From the NCBI GenBank assembly GCA_934675625.1, contig CAKURH010000065.1, positions 1 to 21,858 of the forward strand: 21,858 nt of DNA, in the 5' to 3' direction. The position numbers and the translations under genes were made by a program. The DNA is from an uncultured Kiritimatiellota bacterium (lineage in GTDB: Bacteria; Verrucomicrobiota; Kiritimatiellia; RFP12; UBA1067). Positions 9,571 through 15,364 of the stretch are shown piece after piece (within the stretch, counting starts at the first letter, position 1; each line of letters begins with the position of its first letter). Below the pieces are notes generated by a model. The model did not search any database. It was not told where the DNA came from and worked only from the letters and a program-made list of their open reading frames with translations.

Positions 9571-9607
9571 AAATCGTGCCAATGCGGTTGACGCATTGGC
9601 ACGATTT
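9571..9607. repeat. Perfect 16-bp inverted repeat around the pseudogene -35 box
   Basis: Left arm AAATCGTGCCAATGCG (9571-9586), loop GTTGA (9587-9591), right arm CGCATTGGCACGATTT (9592-9607), with no mismatch. Outside the core, TATTG.AC pairs with GT.CAATA, so an imperfect palindrome of 57 bases runs from 9561 to 9617. The loop and first right-arm bases carry TTGACG, a -35 hexamer. It could be an operator for a dimeric regulator, a terminator for the upstream gene (it ends in TTTT, but the run is inside the stem), or part of a repeated element. Confidence 0.8.
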
Positions 9608-9616
9608 TAGTACAAT
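9588..9616 (+). promoter_or_regulatory. Sigma70-type promoter of the DUF4143 remnant
   Basis: TTGACG (9588-9593) and TACAAT (9611-9616) are spaced by 17 bases, close to the sigma70 consensus. The ATG at 9624 starts 8 bases after the last -10 base, where transcription normally begins, so any mRNA would have no leader. Confidence 0.6.
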
Positions 9617-9623
9617 ACGCGGC

Positions 9624-10167
9624 ATGAAAGACGTGATCAAAGAAATTCTCCGCACGTTCTACGAAAGCGGGGTGCCGGACGAAGTGATTGCCCGTGACGT
9701 TGAATACTATGAGAAGCCGACCTTGGCGACGGTCATCAAGGGTATGCGCCGTGCTGTCCGATTCGCTGGCGGTCAAGCGGGTCAATCCGGACAAGCATTA
9801 CGTGATTGATGTCGGGCTTGTCAATGCCGTGACGACGAAAACGGATGCGGAGAAGGGGTGGAAACTGGAGAACATGGTCTACATGGCTTTGCGGCGCGGG
9901 CTGAATCAAGTCAACTATCTGCCGCTGTCGGGGAATCGCGAGGTCGACTTCCATGTCTTTGACTACCTGACACGGCGGCGGCGCCTCATCCAGGTCGCTT
10001 ACGAGATGTCCGCAACGGAAACGTTCGCACGTGAGATGTCGGCCTTGCGCGAGGCGAAGAAGGCGACGGGCATCGAAGACTGCACGGTCGTCACGTGGGA
10101 CGACGAGCGGATGACGGAAGACGGCATCCGCATTGTCCCCATTTGGAAGTGGCTGCTGGAGGCGTGA
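9624..10167 (+). pseudogene. AAA ATPase/DUF4143 remnant with internal deletion and frameshift
   Basis: The first 44 codons (MKDVIKEILRTFYESG... to VIKGMRRA) match the start of AAA_14/DUF4143 ATPases up to the bases just before their Walker A motif, which in this family reads like GxRRAGKS/T. From 9751 the sequence continues in the +1 frame as the family's C-terminal domain: SDSLAVKRVNPDKHYVIDVG, the EVDF nuclease-like motif (9940-9951), IQV, and IPIWKWL-type ending (VPIWKWLLEA). About 180 codons remain of a family that usually has roughly 380-480, so the ATP-binding core is gone. The reading frame changes at the junction 9750-9756. The N-terminal frame stops at 9809. Such proteins are often multicopy and of unclear role. 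No SD precedes the start. Confidence 0.85.
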
Positions 10168-10179
10168 CGGCTGGCGGCG

Positions 10180-10809
10180 TCAGTCCTTGACGAGGTGCTT
10201 GCGGGAGGCGATGGCGGTGGCCTCGGCGCGGTTCGCCGCGCCAATCTTCTGGAACAGCGCGGTGACGTGCTTTTTCACCATGACGAGGCTGATGCCGAGC
10301 TGACGGGAGATGTCGGCGTTGGTGAGTCCGCGCGTGATCGAGTCGAGGATTTCACCCTGTCGCGGCGAAAGCCGAGGCACGGGCGGGTCTTCGCGGAAGA
10401 GCCGCTGCACGTCGCTGGAAAGGTAAGTCTTGCCGCCCGCGACCGCGCGGATCGCCGCGACCACTTCGGCATCGTCCGCGCTCTTCAGGATCGTGCCGGC
10501 CGCGCCCGCCTTGACGGCCTGTGCCAGCCGGTCGGTCGTCGCGAATGACGTCAGGATGAGGACTCTCGTCCGTGGAGCTTGCGCGGCGATTTCCGCCGTG
10601 GCGGCGACGCCGTCCGTCTGCGGCATTTCCAGATCCATGATGACGACATCCGGGTGGAGTTCAAGGGTGCGCGCCACGGCTTCGCGTCCGTTCTTCGCGT
10701 AGCCAGCCACCGAAAGGTCGTCCTCGGCGCTCAGGAGCGCGGCCAGGCCCATGCGGACGACCGAGTGGTCGTCGGCAATGAGAATGCGGATGCTCTTCTG
10801 TCCGTCCAT
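10180..10809 (-). CDS. NarL/FixJ-type response regulator
   Basis: A 209-residue two-domain regulator. The receiver has the acidic pair D13-D14, phosphoacceptor D59 in VVIMDLEMP, T87 and K109, all the residues expected for an active receiver. The LuxR-type helix-turn-helix is at about 148-196 (LSPRQGEILDSITRGLTNADIS). It starts 3 bases after the stop of the sensor kinase, with AAAGGAG inside the end of the kinase gene, so both are made from one transcript. The likely role is phosphorylation-dependent DNA binding; the 7-2-7 palindrome at 12654-12669 is its best candidate site. It converges on the DUF4143 pseudogene with 12 bases between. Confidence 0.93.
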   Translation of the reverse strand: MDGQKSIRILIADDHSVVRMGLAALLSAEDDLSVAGYAKNGREAVARTLELHPDVVIMDLEMPQTDGVAATAEIAAQAPRTRVLILTSFATTDRLAQAVKAGAAGTILKSADDAEVVAAIRAVAGGKTYLSSDVQRLFREDPPVPRLSPRQGEILDSITRGLTNADISRQLGISLVMVKKHVTALFQKIGAANRAEATAIASRKHLVKD

Positions 10810-10812
10810 GCG

Positions 10813-12603
10813 TCAGGCTCCTTTCCGCGCGTTTTCGTCGGTGTTCATCGAAACCGTGACCTTCGCGCCGTCGCCTGGACGGCTCTCGATGGTGAGCGTG
10901 CCGCAGACGGCCTCCATCCGCTCGCGGATGCCCTGAAGGCCGAAGTGCCCCTCTTCGGCACCGGGGGACGATTCGGGGTCGAAACCGTGCCCGTTGTCGG
11001 CGACCGAGCAGTAGAGCCGTCCGCCGTCGAGGCTTCCGGCGATGCGGATGCGCGTGGCGTGTCCGTGGCGGACGGCGTTCACGACGAGTTCGCGGACAAT
11101 GCTGAGGAGGGCGCGTGCGGACACCTCGGAGAGCCGGTTGCGCGGCACGGCGAAGCGGATGCGCACGTCCGTCTCGCACAGGTGCGGTTCGATGACCTGC
11201 CGGACGGCGGTTTCGAGGTTCGGCTCGTCCAGAACCCGGCTGCGCAGGTCGAAGAGGATGTTGCGCAGCTCGTCCCGGCAGGCCTTCAGCGTTCGCGCGG
11301 CGATGTCGAGGTGGCGGAACATGCGCGCGGAATCCGTCTGGGCGAAACGCTTGATGGCGCCGAGCTGCATGGCGATGCCGGAGAGCGTCTGCGACAGCGC
11401 GTCGTGCAGTTCGATGGAGAGGCGCGCGCGCTCGTGGGCCTTGGCGTCCGCCAGGATGCGCCGGGCGCGATTGCGGACGAGGATGACGACGAGGAGGACA
11501 GCCAGGAGAACGAGCGCGGCGGCCAGCGCCTGGGCGAGCCGTCGCACCGTCCAGGCGGAAGGGCGCGCGAGCACGACGAGGTCCGTCGGCGTCCGCACGA
11601 CGAGCGAGAAGCCGTGGACTTGCGGGAAGGCGGCGTTCGGGCGGCAGTTTCCGATGTTCAGAAGGCAGATGCCCGTGACCTCGACGCGGCAGCCGACGAC
11701 GAGGCCGTCGAGAATTCCGGGGCACGCACTGACGTCGATCGGCACGGGCCAGCCGTCGTTGTCGATCTGCAGCGCGTCGTTGCCGCGCGCGCTTTCGGGC
11801 AGGGCGCGGACAGTCCCCCGGAGACGGATGGCCTTTCCGTAGATTCCCGTGTCGACGAGCGTGCGCCCATGCCCGTCCGTCAGGATGGCGGCGGCGGACG
11901 TCGTGCGAACGGGCTCGGGTCGGACGTCCCACGACGCGGTCGTCCGCCACGTCGCGCGCGTCAGGTTGAGGCGGTAGGCGTCGGTGTCCGCGAAGCCCAC
12001 GGCCTCGACGAACGCGCCGACGGCGGGCGTGGGGACATCCGCGAATTCGAGGCGCGTCAGCCGCCGCGACGGGGTTTCGACGAGGGCGTTCGACCGGCCC
12101 CAGACGGCGCGGACGCAACCTCGGACGCGGCGGCGGCCGAGCTGCTGGATCTGGAGCGGGTTGAGCGTGCAGGCCTCGTCGAGTTCGGGCACGTCGAACG
12201 GGGCGGCGGGGGCGGGCCGCGTGACGACCAGCCGCTGGGCGGGCGGTATCTCGCGCGCAAGGGCGAGGATGTGGCCGAGGTAGCGGCGGGGCTGGAGGTT
12301 GTTGTTGGCGAGGCGGCAGAATCCGGTGGCGACGACTTCGGCGTTGACGAGGCGCGAGAAGTCGTGGAGCGTGTTCGTCTGAATGAGGGTGGTGGCGTAG
12401 ATCGGGCCGGTCGCCGTCTGGATGAGCAGGTAGACGTAGTCGGCGTCCCGTTCGTCTGCAAAGACGTCGCGGACGGTTCCCTCGACGCGGACGAGATGGC
12501 CGTCGCGCCCGGACATTTCGGCGGCCGAGACGAGCGGCGGCGGCATCGCCGCGTTGGCGAAAAGGCCGAGGCCGATCAGCAGGGACGCGAAGATGGATTT
12601 CAT
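10813..12603 (-). CDS. Sensor histidine kinase with OB-like periplasmic repeats
   Basis: A 596-residue kinase with start MKSIFASLLIGLGLFANA at 12603; longer in-frame starts at 12615 and 12639 overlap the -10 box and are rejected. After the signal peptide, three related modules of the type 'VRVEGTVRDV...VYLLIQTATGPIYAT...NAEVVATGF' (about 30-110, 150-215 and 255-330) look like OB folds as seen in Verrucomicrobia/Planctomycetes sensors. One transmembrane helix follows (LALVLLAVLLVVI-like, about 365-385), with no HAMP domain. The HisKA_3 box ERARLSIELHD carries H400, the N box ELVVNAVRHG carries N509, and the ATP lid has DNGHGFDP and GHFGLQGI. It phosphorylates the response regulator encoded next. 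The signal is unknown; divergence from a glycosidase operon suggests a sugar or breakdown product. Confidence 0.9.
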   Translation of the reverse strand: MKSIFASLLIGLGLFANAAMPPPLVSAAEMSGRDGHLVRVEGTVRDVFADERDADYVYLLIQTATGPIYATTLIQTNTLHDFSRLVNAEVVATGFCRLANNNLQPRRYLGHILALAREIPPAQRLVVTRPAPAAPFDVPELDEACTLNPLQIQQLGRRRVRGCVRAVWGRSNALVETPSRRLTRLEFADVPTPAVGAFVEAVGFADTDAYRLNLTRATWRTTASWDVRPEPVRTTSAAAILTDGHGRTLVDTGIYGKAIRLRGTVRALPESARGNDALQIDNDGWPVPIDVSACPGILDGLVVGCRVEVTGICLLNIGNCRPNAAFPQVHGFSLVVRTPTDLVVLARPSAWTVRRLAQALAAALVLLAVLLVVILVRNRARRILADAKAHERARLSIELHDALSQTLSGIAMQLGAIKRFAQTDSARMFRHLDIAARTLKACRDELRNILFDLRSRVLDEPNLETAVRQVIEPHLCETDVRIRFAVPRNRLSEVSARALLSIVRELVVNAVRHGHATRIRIAGSLDGGRLYCSVADNGHGFDPESSPGAEEGHFGLQGIRERMEAVCGTLTIESRPGDGAKVTVSMNTDENARKGA

Positions 12604-12613
12604 GACACGCGAC

Positions 12614-12642
12614 ATTATACCACAATCCACGCGCCGCACGTC
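12614..12642 (-). promoter_or_regulatory. Extended -10 promoter of the two-component operon
   Basis: On the minus strand TATAAT occupies 12619-12614 with TGG just before it, an extended -10 element. A GACGTG hexamer sits 17 bases upstream. The ATG at 12603 follows after only 10 bases, giving a leader of roughly 3-5 bases without a Shine-Dalgarno sequence. Confidence 0.6.
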
Positions 12643-12653
12643 TCGGCGGAAGG

Positions 12654-12669
12654 GTATACCAAGGTATAC
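12654..12669. promoter_or_regulatory. Operator-like 7-2-7 inverted repeat
   Basis: GTATACC-AA-GGTATAC is a perfect 7-bp dyad with a 2-bp spacer, one base upstream of the -35 box of the + strand operon. NarL-type regulators are known to bind inverted heptamers spaced by 2 bp, and a NarL-type regulator is encoded in the adjacent operon. The heptamer is not the NarL consensus, so only the geometry is shared. A half-site GGTATA also overlaps the kinase gene's -10. Confidence 0.55.
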
Positions 12670-12670
12670 G

Positions 12671-12699
12671 TTGTCGTCGGGGCGCGAAAATGGTAAACT
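12671..12699 (+). promoter_or_regulatory. Promoter of the 12733-20045 operon
   Basis: TTGTCG (12671-12676) and TAAACT (12694-12699) are 17 bases apart, with TGG before the -10. The expected leader is about 27 bases and contains GGAG at 12727-12730 before the ATG at 12733. Confidence 0.5.
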
Positions 12700-12732
12700 T
12701 CACTTGAACTTCAACAAAGAAAGTCTGGAGCC

Positions 12733-15345
12733 ATGAAAAGCGCAAAACTTCTTTCCCTCTCCATGTGTGCCGTCCTTGGGGCTGCCTCGGTTGCGGAAGC
12801 GAAATGGGTCGCGTTCCGAATGTGGTCGGAGGGCGAGCCGCGTGAGCTGTCCGTGCCGGCGGACGGGTCGGCTTCGGTTCCGTTCCTGTGCGCGAGCGAG
12901 GTGTTCGACCAGGTGGTCGGGCTGGCGCTCAAGTCCGTGTCGTTCGACTGGGCGGTGACGGAAATCCGCTGGGACAGGAAGGCCGGCCCGCTTGAAGGGG
13001 CGCTTGTCTTCGCGTCCGCAGACGACGGGCGGGAGCTCTTCCGCGCGCCCGTCGGCGAAATGAGGCGTTTCGCGACGCAGCGTGTCGCCCTGCCCTGCGA
13101 CCTCGGCATCCTCCGGGCGATGCGGCGTCCGGCGACGGTGCGCTGGGAAGGCGCCAAGGGGCGGCTGCTCGCCCTGAAGCTGAACTTCGGCGTCCGCACG
13201 CCACGGACGAACGGGCTGGAGCACGTGACCGTCCTTCGCCTAGAGTTTGACGACAACGCCAAGCGTCTCTCCTTCGAGCCGTCCGTGAAGATCGACGACA
13301 ACGCGTTCGTCACGGTGGACGGCGCGGGCGATCTCGTCTACAAGGGCCGGAAGCTGCGGCTGTCGGGCGTCGACGTGAGCCAGCCGACGAGCCACGAGGA
13401 GGCCGAGACGATCGTTCGCCGCCTCAAGGCGATGAACGTGAACGGTGTGCGCGTCTTCTCGCGCAACTGGTATGCGAAGGACGCGACGAACGCGACGCCC
13501 GAATATGCGGAGACGGAACTCATCGACGCCTACGACTACTTCATTGCGCTTCTGCGGAAGAACAACGTCTTTGTCCACTGCACGTCCGTGTCGAGCGGCT
13601 ATCCGCCGATGGACGCGCGCTTCGCGGAGATGAAGCGCAACGTCTTCTGGCTGCTGCCGGAGGGCCATGCGCGGCTGAAGGCCCACGCGCTTCGCTTTGC
13701 GAACCACGTGAATCCGTATCTTGGGCGTCGCAACGGCGAGCTGAGCGTCTTCGCGACCTACGAGCTGTTCAACGAGGACACGTTCATCGCCGACCTGCTG
13801 CAGAAGGATGCGCACGGCTACGGCGGCAAGATGTCCGGCTGGACGCCCGAACAGCGCCGCCGGTTCGACGAGCGCTGGTGGGACTGGCTCGAAAAGCGCT
13901 ACGGGAAGCGCGAGGAGCGTCCGTTCGGGCCGCTGTTCGGCGACGAGGAGGCCTGCCCTGAAGAGCACCGCAGCGACGCGCTGCAGTTCCTCCAGCACCT
14001 GCAGGGCTCGGTCAACGACGACATCTGCGCGGCTTTGCGCGCGGCGATGCCGAAGGGCGTCGGCCTGAACGTCGCGCCGATTCTCCATGGGACGCACGGC
14101 TACGTCAACATGAACGCCCAATACGTCCATCAGCGCGGCGATGGCGTCGGCATCGGCCTCTACCAGTCGCCCTACACGACGAAGCGGGATGCGCCGTTCT
14201 TCCCGTATGCGCCTTTCGTCACGCACCGTCCCTACTTCTGGAACCTCAACATGCAGACGGTCGAGAACAAGTTCTTCATGATCTACGAGCACCATCCGCA
14301 CGGGCCCTACAAGTACCGCTGCGAGTGGTTGCCCGTCCTTTACGCGACCGGCGCGGGGCTTGGCTGGGACGCGCTCTACTACTACAACTTCTCGAAGAAC
14401 TCCGCGTCGATCCAAGGCGACGCCGACCTCGCCTACGCGGGGACGGCCGTCCCCGAACCGACGCCGGGCACGCGCGCCGGCTACTGCCGCTACTTCATGG
14501 GCGCCGTCGACGAGATCCTGATGGGCGGGCTTGTCGTCTGCGGACAGGCGTTCGTCAACGGCATCGCGAAGAACGTGGAGAAGACGGTCGTCTCCTACGG
14601 GCCGAAAGCCTATGCCGACCCGCTTTGGCGATCCTATTCGCGTGGCGAGAAGAGCACGAAGTTCGACCAGAACGAGATTGCGGAGCTGACGGGCGGCGGC
14701 GTCGAGGAATACCTGACGATGCCGAACATGTACCGCAAGCTCATGCAGAACTCGGTTCGCCGACAGCTGACGCTGAACTTCGACCCGAACCAGGAGGCGC
14801 CGCTCAAGATCACGGGGCCGTTCGAGTATGTCGAGCGCCTGTCGGACGACCGGGGGCGGCTGGAGCCGTCGCCGGACATCACCTGGGACACGCCCAACAG
14901 CCGTCTCCTCATCGACAACCGCACGGCGGCGATCGCCGTCGGCGTTCTCGAGGCGAAGCTCGCGTTCAAGAACGGCGTCTCGTTCCGCCAGACGAAAAAG
15001 CTGCCGTTCGCCTTCTTCGGCGCGGCGACGCGCGACGGGCGCGGCTTCGCCGAGTCGCGCGACATCGTCCTCAATGTCTCGTCCGACGCCGAGAACACGG
15101 GCTATCGGCTGAATCCCGAAAAGATGACGAAAGGCCCGCTGGCGCTCATCCCGGCAATCGAGTCGAAGGGGCGTGCGCCGGTGCGCGTGACGCGACCCGC
15201 CGGAAAGGTGAAGGTTCCCGGCGGCGCGTGCACGGTCGAGCGCTACAATTTCGCCGGCTACTGCTATCGCTCCGAGCGGAGCGAGAACGGAACGTTCGTG
15301 ATCGCGGACGGCGAGCCCGTCTTCGTGGTGCGCGTCACGCGCTGA
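12733..15345 (+). CDS. Exported TIM-barrel glycosidase-like protein
   Basis: An 870-residue protein with a signal peptide (MKSAKLLSLSMCAVLGAASVAEA, cleavage before K24). An N-terminal beta-sandwich (about 24-180) is followed by a barrel (about 195-600) that begins with KLRLSGVDVSQPTS and VRRLKAMNVNGVRVFS, the beta1/beta2 pattern of clan GH-A enzymes such as GH2, GH5 and GH42. ATYELFNEDTF supplies a candidate acid/base E348 in the N-E position after strand 4, and FFMIYEHHPHGP supplies a candidate nucleophile E519. The C-terminal part (about 680-870) is beta-rich and may be a carbohydrate-binding sandwich. No GH family can be named with confidence, and the substrate is unknown. It is the first gene of the operon facing the two-component system, so it is the likeliest direct target of that system. 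GGAG 2 bases before the ATG is rather close. Confidence 0.75.
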   Translation: MKSAKLLSLSMCAVLGAASVAEAKWVAFRMWSEGEPRELSVPADGSASVPFLCASEVFDQVVGLALKSVSFDWAVTEIRWDRKAGPLEGALVFASADDGRELFRAPVGEMRRFATQRVALPCDLGILRAMRRPATVRWEGAKGRLLALKLNFGVRTPRTNGLEHVTVLRLEFDDNAKRLSFEPSVKIDDNAFVTVDGAGDLVYKGRKLRLSGVDVSQPTSHEEAETIVRRLKAMNVNGVRVFSRNWYAKDATNATPEYAETELIDAYDYFIALLRKNNVFVHCTSVSSGYPPMDARFAEMKRNVFWLLPEGHARLKAHALRFANHVNPYLGRRNGELSVFATYELFNEDTFIADLLQKDAHGYGGKMSGWTPEQRRRFDERWWDWLEKRYGKREERPFGPLFGDEEACPEEHRSDALQFLQHLQGSVNDDICAALRAAMPKGVGLNVAPILHGTHGYVNMNAQYVHQRGDGVGIGLYQSPYTTKRDAPFFPYAPFVTHRPYFWNLNMQTVENKFFMIYEHHPHGPYKYRCEWLPVLYATGAGLGWDALYYYNFSKNSASIQGDADLAYAGTAVPEPTPGTRAGYCRYFMGAVDEILMGGLVVCGQAFVNGIAKNVEKTVVSYGPKAYADPLWRSYSRGEKSTKFDQNEIAELTGGGVEEYLTMPNMYRKLMQNSVRRQLTLNFDPNQEAPLKITGPFEYVERLSDDRGRLEPSPDITWDTPNSRLLIDNRTAAIAVGVLEAKLAFKNGVSFRQTKKLPFAFFGAATRDGRGFAESRDIVLNVSSDAENTGYRLNPEKMTKGPLALIPAIESKGRAPVRVTRPAGKVKVPGGACTVERYNFAGYCYRSERSENGTFVIADGEPVFVVRVTR

Positions 15346-15364
15346 AACGAAAGGAGACATTCCC

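Larger units (their letters stand above)
9544..9623. other. 80-base intergenic region with palindrome and promoter
   Basis: The stretch between the giant GH2 gene and the DUF4143 pseudogene is filled by a palindrome and an overlapping promoter, listed separately. No small gene is seen. No ribosome-binding site precedes the ATG at 9624. Confidence 0.7.
12604..12732. other. Divergent regulatory region
   Basis: This 129-base gap separates the two-component operon (left, minus strand) from the glycosidase operon (right, plus strand). It holds one promoter for each direction and the inverted repeat between them. No small gene is seen. Confidence 0.8.

Noticed and set aside
9571..9607. The palindrome as a simple intrinsic terminator
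   Set aside because: No free U-run follows the stem (TTTT is part of the stem) and a good promoter overlaps it, although a dual role is not excluded.
10165..10182. TGACG/CGTCA inverted repeat between the convergent pseudogene and regulator
   Set aside because: There are only five base pairs formed largely by the two stop codons, and no U-run.
12604..12639. Longer starts for the sensor kinase (12615, 12639)
   Set aside because: They overlap the -10 box and would put 4-12 extra residues before a normal signal peptide.
10579..12696. 705-codon plus-strand frame opposite the two-component genes
   Set aside because: The minus strand carries complete kinase and receiver motifs; the plus frame shows no domain.
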